16,576 bases of DNA from Cytophagales bacterium (lineage in GTDB: Bacteria > Bacteroidota > Bacteroidia > Cytophagales > 172606-1). Shown piece after piece: positions 8,165-15,481 of the stretch (the first letter of the stretch is position 1; every line of letters begins with the position of its first letter). The translations under genes and the position numbers were made by a program. The notes under the pieces are model-generated. The model was not told the origin of the DNA, made no database searches, and saw only the letters and a program-made list of their open reading frames with translations. The stretch lies in contig JALOMD010000079.1 in the NCBI GenBank assembly GCA_025455595.1, positions 1-16,576 of the forward strand, written 5' to 3'.

Positions 8165-8234
8165 GTTTTGGGCAATTTTTGCCCAAAACATATTATCCGG
8201 GCGGCTGTGCCGCCTTGCGTCCCGACGGGTCGGG
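8165..8234. repeat. Palindrome copy plus two GC-rich hairpins beyond the kinase stop
   Basis: GTTTTGGGCAA, loop TTT, then TTGCCCAAAAC (8165-8189) is a perfect 11-bp member of the window's palindrome family. It is followed by GGCGGC-TGT-GCCGCC (8200-8214) and CCCGA-CGGG-TCGGG (8221-8234). All lie 35-105 nt past the stop of the minus-strand kinase gene, so the three stems together are a plausible 3'-end structure for that transcript. Confidence 0.65.
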
Positions 8235-8268
8235 AACGCCCAAAACGGCAAACGATGAACGACAAACG

Positions 8269-11200
8269 TCAAACGGCTTGTGGCTTTCTGAGCGGGATTT
8301 CAATGGTGACGGTGGTACCGGCAGATGTGCTGTCTATTTGGCAAATGCCGTTCAAGGCGGTTGCTCGGGAGCGGATGTTTTTCAAACCGATGCCCGTATC
8401 GTCGCCACCGGTCATGCCGATGCCGTTGTCGGCTACCAAAACCGTCAGCTCGTCATCGGTACGAACCACTTGCAGGGTGGCCACCGTGGCCGAGGCATGC
8501 TTGATTACATTGTTGACCAGTTCGATGCATATCGGATACACGTTTACTTCGACGGATTTGTCCAACGGTTTCTCCAGTCCGAAAAGGTCGAGTTCCAGTT
8601 GTAAACGCCCCCCACTATTGACGGCTTGGGCAAAACGCACCAGAGCCGGGGCCAATCCTTCCCGTTCCAGCGTTTCGGGCAGCAGGTGGTGCGAGATGTT
8701 GCGCACTTCCACGCAAGCCCCGGCTACCATGTTCAATACGTTTTCGTACAATTTGCGTTCGGCAGACGAAAGGTGGTCGGTTCGCATGGCTTCCAGGTTC
8801 AGCTTCAATGCCGACAGCAGGCCGCCCAAGTTGTCGTGCAGTTCGTTGGCCACGCGTTGGCGTTCTTGCAACTGGCCTTTTACCAATGCCTGCGTGATTT
8901 CCTCGTTTTTGCGGCGCAGTGCTTCGTTTGCTTTTGCTATTTCGGCAGTTCGCAGTTGCACGCGTTCCTCCAGTTGGCCCGAAAGCGTTGTCAGATACTG
9001 ATTGATCCGGGCCAGTTGCTCACGTTGATGGTCAAGTTCTTCTTTCTGCCGAATGATTTCGCTCGTCCGCTGCTGCACTTGCTGCTCCAAGTCGGTTTGT
9101 CGTTTGCGCAACGAACGCACCCGCAAGCGGTGGACGGCCAACAGCAGAAGCAACGCCAGCACGACAGCCGGTGCCTTGAACCACCAAGTGGCCCACCACG
9201 GCGGGGCGATGGTCACCATGACCGACAGCCACTGTTTGCCCCAAACACCCTTGTGGTTGCTCTTTACCCGAAACTCGTATTGGCCGGGTGCCAACTGCGC
9301 ATAGCTTACATACCGGCGGTTGCCAGCAAAAACCCAGCCCGGATCAACACCCACAAGCCGGTAGGCATACTCGGTCTGGTCAGGCGTACGATAGTCCAAC
9401 GCAGCGAAACCGAAAGACACAAAGTTTTGATTATGCGCCAGTGCAATGTTGCGATGCAAACACGCACTGGCCTGTAGGCCGTGTTCTTTGTCGAAAACCT
9501 TGAAAGAAGTAAGCAGGATGGGATGCGAATGACCCGGCGGCTGTAGGCTGTCGGGATGGAACACCGCCAAGCCGAAGCCGCCGCCCACGTAGATTTTGCC
9601 CGTCTCGTCCCGAACCATCGACACGCCGTAGTGCCCGGCCAGTTGCTGTTCGCGGTAGTGGGTGACTTGGCCGCTGCGAATGTCAAGTTTGGCAAGGCCA
9701 GACGCAGTGCACATCCAAACGTTGCCGTGGGTGTCGGTCATGGCACTGTAAATGGTGCCGATGTCGGTTTCGCTATGGCTTCGGAAACGTTCGAAACGCC
9801 CTTTGGCAACATTGAACTTGACCAGTCCTTGGCGTTGGGAACCCAGCCAAAGCACGCTGTCACCGGAGCTGTGCAGCGACAGCAGGTAAGGGGCTGGCTT
9901 GCCAACTGCGTTGAACGCTTTGTGGGCGTAAAACGTGAACCCACCGGTGGCCGGGTCAAGGCGCACCAAGCAGTTGCGAGGCGTAACCGAACCCAAGGGG
10001 CTGTTAGGTATCTCCGATAAATAAAACACATGCTTGCGTACGCCCTGCTCAACCGTTTCGAGGAACAAGGCTTGCCTGCCCTGCCCGCCCCAAGAAGGCT
10101 GTTGCCGTGTGGGGTCGTAGGTGCGGATTTGCCCCGTCCGGGTGTTTAGGTACGTAATTCCTTGCGCCCAACTCCCCAACCAGATGGAAAGCGGCTCGTC
10201 CCGGAAGCCGTCTGCAAAGTAAGTGGTCTGCGACAACGTATCGTTCACATGCGGGCTGAATACCTCCATTGCGGTTCGCCTGCGCGCAATGTCGTAACGT
10301 GTGAAGCGTCCTTCGGTTTCTTTCCAAAGCCACTGCCCCACCTGTTGGATAGAATAGATGGAGAACGGCTTACGCTTGTCAAGCGAATGTCCCTGCAAAC
10401 GGCCCGAATGACTGTCCATGAAATAGAAACCGTTGTCGGTGCCAATCCAAACGCCGGGCGTGGCCCCGTCGCGGCCAGCGGCGAGGGTGGTGATGGTGTT
10501 GGCGGTTATGCCTTTGGGTTTGTCGAACTGGTAAAAGCTAAACGCATTGAATGTCAAGTCAACGAGATTCACTCCGTCTCCAAACGTAGTGATCCAGAGC
10601 ATCTTCTGGTGAAGGCTAATGCTGTGCAAATCATTGATGGCCAGCGTATTAAGTTCGCCAGCAGCCGATTTGTACCGTCGAACACGCCCCGAATTCAAGT
10701 CAACTTGATTCAGTCCTGACCGAGTGGTTACCCACAAGTGACCATCAACCTCCACCATACCACGCACGCGATTGTCGCTGAGGCTGTTGGCATTGCCGGT
10801 TTGGTTCTGGAAACGCCGTTTTACCGCATGGTCGTCCAGACCCACTCCGTACACGCCCGTTTCGTTACCGACCCAAAGGACAGGTAGGCTGGGTGAAACC
10901 TGTAACGAAATCACCGTTGCACTACCGAGTTTGTGAATTCTGTACTGTTTCTTGGCCGGGTCAAACGCAAACAATCCGCTCGTATTGGAGCCAATCCAGA
11001 CCGTCAGTGCGCCGTTTTGCCGCGCAACCGCCAAGCCGGTGAATTTCATCAGGTCAACGCCAGAAGGATTGCGAAAAACGTAGGTCTTGCACTTGTGGGT
11101 ATGCAAGCAATACCGCACCAGCACGCTGGTCTTGTGGTCTGCCAATGTGCCGCATACCCAAACGTGGTCGTTGTCCAGCAGCAAGCCGCCTATGTGGTAC

Positions 11201-11580
11201 AAACGGCTGAAGTAAGGCGGAAACCCGGCCGCCGCATCGGCTTTCCTGGGTTTGCCAGAGGCTTTGTCGAATATCCAAAGCCCCGAATGGTGCAAGCACC
11301 CAAGCCAAAGGTTGCCGTTCACCTCCAGGATGTGGCCCACCGCAAAGTCGCCCTGCACCTCATTGTCGTAATGGCGGTACTCATAGCCGTCGTAGGAATA
11401 AAGCCCTTCGTCAGTCCCGAACCAAACCAACCCGTTTGAGTCTTGGTAAGTGCAGTATATCTCGCGTAACGCAAACGTCGGCGGACAGGAAAGCCGACTG
11501 AACGCCGGGTCGCGAGCCGCTGTTACTCCTAACACCATACAAAATAAAAACGAAGCAAGGCCGATTCGTTTGACAGACAT
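8269..11580 (-). CDS. Periplasmic beta-propeller sensor histidine kinase (Reg_prop/Y_Y_Y, HisKA_3)
   Basis: 1103 residues from ATG 11580. The frame extends to a GTG at 11613, but the ATG gives a clean signal peptide (MSVKRIGLASFLFCMVLGVTA). Residues about 35-690 carry repeated two-component-propeller blades with motifs such as GLVWFGTDEGLYSYD, LWVTTRSGLNQVD, VWIGTDNGFYFMD and NVWMCTASGLAKLD. A Y_Y_Y domain follows (about 730-793, YAYRLVGVDPGW to YEFRVKSNHKGVWG), then one membrane helix (about 802-819), a coiled coil (about 825-900), and a HisKA_3 dimerisation domain with phospho-acceptor His915 in ELHDNLGG. The ATPase domain has the N box (ELVNNVIKHA), G1 (DNGIGM) and G2 (GIGLKNI). It should sense an extracytoplasmic ligand and phosphorylate a NarL-type regulator, and such a gene lies divergently 179 bp away. 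Related sensors often govern polysaccharide use, but no such genes are visible here. The ligand is unknown. Confidence 0.93.
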   Translation of the reverse strand: MSVKRIGLASFLFCMVLGVTAARDPAFSRLSCPPTFALREIYCTYQDSNGLVWFGTDEGLYSYDGYEYRHYDNEVQGDFAVGHILEVNGNLWLGCLHHSGLWIFDKASGKPRKADAAAGFPPYFSRLYHIGGLLLDNDHVWVCGTLADHKTSVLVRYCLHTHKCKTYVFRNPSGVDLMKFTGLAVARQNGALTVWIGSNTSGLFAFDPAKKQYRIHKLGSATVISLQVSPSLPVLWVGNETGVYGVGLDDHAVKRRFQNQTGNANSLSDNRVRGMVEVDGHLWVTTRSGLNQVDLNSGRVRRYKSAAGELNTLAINDLHSISLHQKMLWITTFGDGVNLVDLTFNAFSFYQFDKPKGITANTITTLAAGRDGATPGVWIGTDNGFYFMDSHSGRLQGHSLDKRKPFSIYSIQQVGQWLWKETEGRFTRYDIARRRTAMEVFSPHVNDTLSQTTYFADGFRDEPLSIWLGSWAQGITYLNTRTGQIRTYDPTRQQPSWGGQGRQALFLETVEQGVRKHVFYLSEIPNSPLGSVTPRNCLVRLDPATGGFTFYAHKAFNAVGKPAPYLLSLHSSGDSVLWLGSQRQGLVKFNVAKGRFERFRSHSETDIGTIYSAMTDTHGNVWMCTASGLAKLDIRSGQVTHYREQQLAGHYGVSMVRDETGKIYVGGGFGLAVFHPDSLQPPGHSHPILLTSFKVFDKEHGLQASACLHRNIALAHNQNFVSFGFAALDYRTPDQTEYAYRLVGVDPGWVFAGNRRYVSYAQLAPGQYEFRVKSNHKGVWGKQWLSVMVTIAPPWWATWWFKAPAVVLALLLLLAVHRLRVRSLRKRQTDLEQQVQQRTSEIIRQKEELDHQREQLARINQYLTTLSGQLEERVQLRTAEIAKANEALRRKNEEITQALVKGQLQERQRVANELHDNLGGLLSALKLNLEAMRTDHLSSAERKLYENVLNMVAGACVEVRNISHHLLPETLEREGLAPALVRFAQAVNSGGRLQLELDLFGLEKPLDKSVEVNVYPICIELVNNVIKHASATVATLQVVRTDDELTVLVADNGIGMTGGDDTGIGLKNIRSRATALNGICQIDSTSAGTTVTIEIPLRKPQAV

Positions 11581-11759
11581 TCCAAGAGGTCTAAAAGGTT
11601 GAAATACGGTCACTCTGAACGGAAATTTAGGTATTTTCCGCGAATTCTTCTACTTTCGTCAAGCGAAGTTGATTTTTTGAAAACAGAGGCGGCGCGGAAC
11701 AGCCTGGCCATGGCGAGCAGGCATCCGGGGCGAGCCACAACTGTTCACTATTTGAAATA
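11581..11759. promoter_or_regulatory. Divergent kinase/regulator intergenic region
   Basis: This 179-bp gap must hold the 5' flanks of both the kinase (minus) and the response regulator (plus). No convincing TTTG/TAnnTTTG promoter pair is evident on either strand. A weak inverted pair CGGAAA ... TTTTCCG (about 11619-11641) is visible. The TTTTGGGC palindrome present in every other gap is absent. Autoregulation by the response regulator is plausible from the layout only. Confidence 0.45.
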
Positions 11760-12386
11760 ATGACGAAGATAATTATTGCTGACGACCACCGCTTATTCCT
11801 TGACGGAATGGCCGCAATGCTTGACCAGTTCGAGGGAGTCAAGCTGGTGGGCAAGGCCAGCAGCAGTGAACAGGTAATGGAGTTGCTGCGGCAGAAGCCA
11901 TGCGACATCGTGCTGATGGACATCGGCATGCCTGTTGTCAACGGTTTGGTGGCGGCGCAGCACATTATCCAAGAGTTTCCGCAGGTAAAAGTGGCGTTGG
12001 TAAGCATGACCGTCACGCCGGAATACGTAAAAGAGGCCCTTCGCTCTGGCGTTTGGGCATATATTCTCAAGGACTCAAGCCGGGAAGAGTTGCAAAAAAT
12101 GATTCAGATGTTGGCCGACGGCAAGAAATATTTCGGTGAAGCCGTGATATTGAACTTGGCTTACGAGTACATGCCCGAGACAGCAGCCAGCCGCGTCACC
12201 CTCACCATCCGCGAAAGGCAAGTGTTGCAACTGATGGCGCAGGAACTCACTGCCCCCGAAATTGCCCAGAAACTCTATATCAGTAAAGATACCGTGGAAA
12301 CCCACAAGCGGAACATGTTGAAAAAACTCGGGCTGAAAAACTCGTACGCCCTGATAAAGTACGCCATTCAGAACGGCCTCATATAA
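11760..12386 (+). CDS. NarL/LuxR-family DNA-binding response regulator
   Basis: 208 residues with typical two-domain architecture. The receiver domain (1-about 120) shows the acidic pair Asp8-Asp9 in IIADDHRLF, phospho-acceptor Asp54 in VLMDIGMP, switch Ser82 in ALVSM and conserved Lys104 in YILKDSS. After a linker, the LuxR-type helix-turn-helix (about 145-205) carries LTIRERQVLQLMAQELTAPE and ISKDTVETHKRNMLKKLGLK, matching the family's recognition helix. It is a transcription factor activated by phosphorylation, almost certainly by the divergent HisKA_3 kinase, since HisKA_3 kinases pair with NarL regulators. ATG 11760 gives the expected MTKIIIADDH start. Its targets are not evident; the nearest plus-strand gene is a sigma factor 551 bp downstream. 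Confidence 0.94.
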   Translation: MTKIIIADDHRLFLDGMAAMLDQFEGVKLVGKASSSEQVMELLRQKPCDIVLMDIGMPVVNGLVAAQHIIQEFPQVKVALVSMTVTPEYVKEALRSGVWAYILKDSSREELQKMIQMLADGKKYFGEAVILNLAYEYMPETAASRVTLTIRERQVLQLMAQELTAPEIAQKLYISKDTVETHKRNMLKKLGLKNSYALIKYAIQNGLI

Positions 12387-12414
12387 GTACCCGGTCGTTA
12401 GTCGTTAGCTTTTA

Positions 12415-12436
12415 GCTTTTAGCAAAAACTAAAAGC
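12415..12436 (+). terminator. Hairpin after response regulator, candidate terminator
   Basis: GCTTTTAG, loop CAAAAA, then CTAAAAGC: a perfect 8-bp stem starting 29 nt past the regulator stop. It is built from an iterated word (GTTAGCTTTTAGCTTTTAGC). The stem is AT-rich and no U tract follows, so termination is uncertain. Confidence 0.4.
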
Positions 12437-12621
12437 AATTGATAGTCAAGAACTTACACTCTTCCTTGTACATCGAAAATAACGTACACTAATTTCTGCC
12501 GGGCACTTAAAGTAAAAGGCTAAACAAAAATTTGAACATGTTTGGCAAAGACAAGCCGTTCGCTTGCCCACCCATCTTCCACAAACTCGCATGTAACGGA
12601 ACCCCTGTTCCACCCTCCGCA

Positions 12622-12652
12622 AGCGTTTTGGGCAAAAAATGCCCAAAACGCT
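12622..12652. repeat. Copy of intergenic palindrome (13-bp stem, 5-nt loop)
   Basis: AGCGTTTTGGGCA, loop AAAAA, then TGCCCAAAACGCT: a perfect 13-bp stem, 236 nt downstream of the response regulator stop and 286 nt upstream of the sigma-factor start. The sequence after it (CTTCTGTAC) is not U-rich. Confidence 0.85.
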
Positions 12653-12719
12653 CTTCTGTACAATCCCAATACCAGATTTAAAGATTGACTGCGTATTCAA
12701 ATTCACAAGCCATTGATTC

Positions 12720-12767
12720 CCAGTCAATTCATTATTCAAAATTCGGCATTCAGCATTCAGAATTGAC
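12720..12767. repeat. Iterated short-word array (ATTCA-based)
   Basis: The stretch is built from variants of ATTCA: CAATTCATTATTCAAAATT then CGGCATTCAGCATTCAG, ending AATTGACA. It is imperfect, with a period of about 7-9 nt and no coding value. Similar word arrays occur in several other gaps of this window. Confidence 0.5.
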
Positions 12768-12937
12768 ATTGGCATCCCCAAAAGTAGGTAGATAAAAATC
12801 CTTGAAATACGGTATATGAAAATCCGGCGACTGGGGATTTACGGGCATTCCTATTATGTCCATCTTTGTCGTACTCCGGCCCCGTTGTTAAAGTGTCAAA
12901 CAGACAACAGTCAATCCGTACACCCACTTGCTTTTCT

Positions 12938-13528
12938 ATGCTTCATAAACAATCGAGTCCTGGTCCGGCCAGCCGCCCGGAAAAGAGTGAAATAGCTTCT
13001 CTGGAGCGGTTTTACAACAGCAATCGAACCGAGTTTCTCAAATGGGCTTACAAACAGTACGGCCTTGCTTCTGATGATGCGATTGACATTTACCAAGACT
13101 CGGTAATCATCCTGTTCGAGAACATGCAGAAAGGCAAGTTGAACGATTTGCAATGCACTACAAAAACGTATTTCTACGGCATCGCCAAAAACCTGGTCTT
13201 TGCGTACATGAAGCGACGCGGGCGGCAAATGGAGTATTTTGACGGTTTTCTGAACAACGGAACCGCCGAAGCCGTCGTGCCGTCGCCTGATGCGGAACCG
13301 GACTGGGTGGATACGGCACTGGAAGTGATGGACAAGACACTGCGGAGCCTGAACCACAAGGGGCAGACCATCATGTATTTGTTTTACCATGAGAAGAAAA
13401 CCCTGCGGCAGATTGCCCAAACGCTTGGCTACAGTAATGAAAGCGTATTGAAAACAACAAAGAACCGGTACAGGAAGGCCTTGCAAGAAAGAATGCAGGC
13501 CGAGATGGAAAGGCAAAACGCCGCTTGA
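12938..13528 (+). CDS. RNA polymerase sigma-70 family (ECF-like) sigma factor
   Basis: 196 residues from ATG 12938. The frame extends to a TTG at 12866, but the extra 24 residues look unlike protein and the ATG follows a normal spacing. Region 2 (about 24-95) shows SDDAIDIYQDSVIILFENM and TKTYFYGIAKNLVFAYMKRRGR (core binding and -10 recognition). A variable linker (about 100-127) leads to region 4 (about 128-184) with LNHKGQTIMYLFYHEKKTLRQ followed by IAQTLGYSNESVLKTTKNRY, a helix-turn-helix for -35 recognition. This is the two-domain layout of ECF factors, abundant in Bacteroidota. Such genes are often next to an anti-sigma gene, but none is present: the next gene is convergent. Its regulon and control are unknown. 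Confidence 0.88.
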   Translation: MLHKQSSPGPASRPEKSEIASLERFYNSNRTEFLKWAYKQYGLASDDAIDIYQDSVIILFENMQKGKLNDLQCTTKTYFYGIAKNLVFAYMKRRGRQMEYFDGFLNNGTAEAVVPSPDAEPDWVDTALEVMDKTLRSLNHKGQTIMYLFYHEKKTLRQIAQTLGYSNESVLKTTKNRYRKALQERMQAEMERQNAA

Positions 13529-13562
13529 CCACCAACGGGCAACGGTGCTACAAGTCGAGAAC

Positions 13563-13632
13563 GCATTTTCAACGAAAAACGCCCAAAACGCATTTGTACA
13601 AATGCGTTTTGGGCGTTTTTCGTTGAAAATGC
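13563..13632. terminator. Perfect 70-bp palindrome between convergent genes, candidate bidirectional terminator
   Basis: Both 35-nt arms are exact reverse complements with no spacer (centre TGT|ACA at 13597/13598). Each arm carries GCGTTTTGGGCG / CGCCCAAAACGC, the window's palindrome core, extended outwards by a GTTTTTCG / CGAAAAAC block. It lies 35 nt past the sigma-factor stop and 45 nt past the transglycosylase stop, so transcripts from both sides would form the same 35-bp hairpin. The stem contains U runs but none follows it. Confidence 0.8.
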
Positions 13633-13676
13633 AATAGCAATACCGACGACCGAGCACCGGTCGGCAACAGGTTCCA

Positions 13677-15239
13677 TCAACCCACGATCAACTGTTGGCC
13701 GGCTTTCAGTTCGTTGCCTTTCAGGTTGTTGAGTTTCCGCAAGGTTTCCACGGGGATGCCGTGGCTGCGCGAGATGCTCCACAGCGTGTCGCCGGGCTGT
13801 ACTTGATAGACCCGGCCATTCGGCTTCTTGGCCGCGCTGCTTGGCAATGCTTGGGGAACTTGAGCCGCCGCCACGCTTTGATTGCCTTGGTCGGTTTTCA
13901 ATTTCTTTGCCGTACGCGCCTGCACCCAGACGGCCAGTTCTTGCCCGGCCTTGATGGTGCTGCCACGCAGGTTGTTCCAGCGGCGCAACTCACTCACGCC
14001 TACATCGTACAGTTCGGCAATGCGGCCCAGCACATCGCCTGATGCTACCGTGTGCGTCACCTTTTTGCGTCCGGCCAGAGCCGCCACTTCCTTGCGGTGC
14101 GCCTCTTCCTTCGCCTTGCGACGCGCCTCAGCGGCTTTGCTCACGCTGGCGGCCATCACCGAAGCATCAAATGCGGGTGCTTCGGCAACAGGCTCGGCTT
14201 GCGGCTGGTTGCGCGAGGCGGCCAGCATCATGTCGGTGCGGTATTCGCGCAGCACCAACGCTTTGGACTTGGGCAAGTGCAGGGGGTAGTTTTTCAGATA
14301 CGCCGGGACTACTCCTTTTTTCAAGTGCGGATTCAGGGCTTGGATGTCTTCCACCGCCACGTCCAATTCGGTCGCAAGTGCTTTCAAATCAATGGCTTGT
14401 GCGATATGCACGGTGTCTGCCTCGACAAACGGCCTCGGATTGGGAATGTCGAACATGTAGTCTTTGTGGTAGGCCATCACGTAGGTAGTGGCTACGTACA
14501 ACGGCACGTAAGAGCGGGTTTCGCGGGGCAAAAAAGGATAGATTTCCCAAAAACTGGTGCGGTTGCCAGCCCGGCGGATGGCCCGCCGTACAGCTCCCGG
14601 CCCGCAGTTGTAACCGGCCATCGCCAGCTCCCAGTCGCCGAACAAGTTGTGCAGGTATTTCAAATAAGCACAAGCCGCCCGGGTTGACTTGTAAATATCC
14701 ATGCGTTCGTCCACGTAGCCGTCTTGGCGCAGGCCGCTTTCTTTGCCGGTGCCAGGCATGAACTGCCACAAGCCCACGGCTCCGGCCCGCGAAACGGCTT
14801 TTGGGTTCAGGGCCGACTCCACCACGGACAAGTACTTGATTTCTTCCGGCAAGCCGTTGCGCTTCAGTTCGGCCTCGAAAATCGGGAAGTAGAAGGATTG
14901 CTGGGTGAGGACGCGCCGAATGTACTCGCGTCGGCGCATCGTGAAAAGTTCGATAAATGCGCGGATGTCTTTGTTGTAATGCAACGGCACACCGCCTTCA
15001 ATCAAGGCGAGCCGGTCTTTGATTACTTCGTCGTCAAACGTGAAAGCGGTATCGGGTAACGTGGCTCGTACGGTGTCTTCTTCGTCGGGAACTATCACCA
15101 GTTCCTCTATCGGCAGGGGGCCGACTGGCTCTTGGGCTTGGGCAGCCTCAACTGCGAAGAAAGCGATGAAAAAAGCAGAGATGCAAAAAATACAAAGTTG
15201 CGCGGCTTGGCGCGTCAATCGCGTCAACGAATAAGTCAT
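13677..15239 (-). CDS. MltD-like membrane-bound lytic murein transglycosylase with LysM domains
   Basis: 520 residues. A signal peptide (about 1-36, ending VEAAQAQ) targets export; no lipobox is obvious. The SLT (GH23-type) catalytic domain (about 110-260) has the catalytic Glu141 in LSVVESALNPKAVSRAGAVG, then LWQFMPGTGK (157-166) and AMAGYNCGPGAVRRAI (206-221), the standard family motifs. A MltD-type region follows (about 275-325, IDLKALATELDVAVEDIQALN, probably a degenerate LysM), then an Ala/Glu/Lys-rich linker, LysM 1 (about 394-437, HTVASGDVLGRIAELYDVG) and LysM 2 (about 477-519, YQVQPGDTLWSISRSHGIPV). The enzyme would cleave the glycan strand of peptidoglycan non-hydrolytically for wall remodelling, held to the wall by the LysM modules. 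It converges with the sigma factor and lies downstream of gatA on the same strand with a 242-bp gap. Confidence 0.93.
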   Translation of the reverse strand: MTYSLTRLTRQAAQLCIFCISAFFIAFFAVEAAQAQEPVGPLPIEELVIVPDEEDTVRATLPDTAFTFDDEVIKDRLALIEGGVPLHYNKDIRAFIELFTMRRREYIRRVLTQQSFYFPIFEAELKRNGLPEEIKYLSVVESALNPKAVSRAGAVGLWQFMPGTGKESGLRQDGYVDERMDIYKSTRAACAYLKYLHNLFGDWELAMAGYNCGPGAVRRAIRRAGNRTSFWEIYPFLPRETRSYVPLYVATTYVMAYHKDYMFDIPNPRPFVEADTVHIAQAIDLKALATELDVAVEDIQALNPHLKKGVVPAYLKNYPLHLPKSKALVLREYRTDMMLAASRNQPQAEPVAEAPAFDASVMAASVSKAAEARRKAKEEAHRKEVAALAGRKKVTHTVASGDVLGRIAELYDVGVSELRRWNNLRGSTIKAGQELAVWVQARTAKKLKTDQGNQSVAAAQVPQALPSSAAKKPNGRVYQVQPGDTLWSISRSHGIPVETLRKLNNLKGNELKAGQQLIVG

Positions 15240-15398
15240 GTCTCACATGGGTTAGTAGCTCCGAGGTCACTATTTGGAACGGTAAAACTAACGATTGCTC
15301 GCGAAAAACCGCGAACCTATGTATTTTTATTCGTAAAAGTGCAGTTTTTTGAAAGTGACCGACGGCGAGAATTTTGCAATTTTGCCAGCGACAAACCA

Positions 15399-15431
15399 AA
15401 CCTTTATAGGGTTCAAAACCCTATAAAGGTT
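15399..15431. terminator. Perfect 15-bp hairpin in the gatA-transglycosylase gap
   Basis: AACCTTTATAGGGTT (15399-15413), loop CAA, then AACCCTATAAAGGTT (15417-15431). It lies 51 nt past the gatA stop, immediately after a family palindrome, and about 160 nt upstream of the transglycosylase start. Tandem stems after gatA suggest a transcript end. A regulatory palindrome for the downstream gene is the alternative. Confidence 0.55.
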
Positions 15432-15437
15432 GCACGC

Positions 15438-15470
15438 GGGCGTTTTGAGCATTTTTTGCCCAAAACGCCC
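15438..15470. repeat. Copy of intergenic palindrome (14-nt arms, one mismatch)
   Basis: GGGCGTTTTGAGCA (15438-15451), loop TTTTT, then TGCCCAAAACGCCC (15457-15470), with a single mismatch. It starts 12 nt past the gatA stop, the closest of all copies to a stop codon. Confidence 0.8.
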
Positions 15471-15481
15471 GATGAAAAGCG

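Larger units (their letters stand above)
7946..8268. other. maeB-kinase intergenic region (323 bp)
   Basis: This holds the maeB upstream region and the 3' flank of the kinase gene. I see an iterated word at 7964-7980 (AGGTCAGAAGTCAGGA), a candidate maeB promoter near 8096-8103, palindromes at 8165-8189, 8200-8214 and 8221-8234, a half copy CGCCCAAAACG at 8236-8246, and another iterated word array at 8244-8275 (AAACGATGAACGACAAACG). Plus-strand frames starting at 8132 and 8179 run from here into the kinase gene but are its antisense shadows. Confidence 0.6.
12387..12937. other. Regulator-sigma factor intergenic region (551 bp)
   Basis: No credible gene. It contains a small hairpin right after the regulator (12415-12436), a family palindrome (12622-12652), an iterated word array (12720-12767), and presumably the sigma-factor promoter, which I could not pick out. 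Frames overlapping 12446-12781 on the minus strand encode low-complexity sequence over the repeats and look spurious. Confidence 0.6.

Noticed and set aside
11581..11613. GTG start 11 codons upstream for the sensor kinase
   Set aside because: The ATG at 11580 gives a standard signal peptide beginning MSVKRIG; the GTG adds a proline-rich stretch of no use.
11599..12813. Shared 12-mer TTGAAATACGGT before the kinase gene (11599-11610) and before the sigma factor (12802-12813), a possible common operator
   Set aside because: A 12-nt match between two places in 16 kb is expected by chance several times over, and the copies differ in orientation relative to their genes with no flanking similarity.
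12866..12937. TTG start for the sigma factor
   Set aside because: The extra 24 residues have no sigma-factor features and the ATG at 12938 leaves a complete region 2-region 4 protein.
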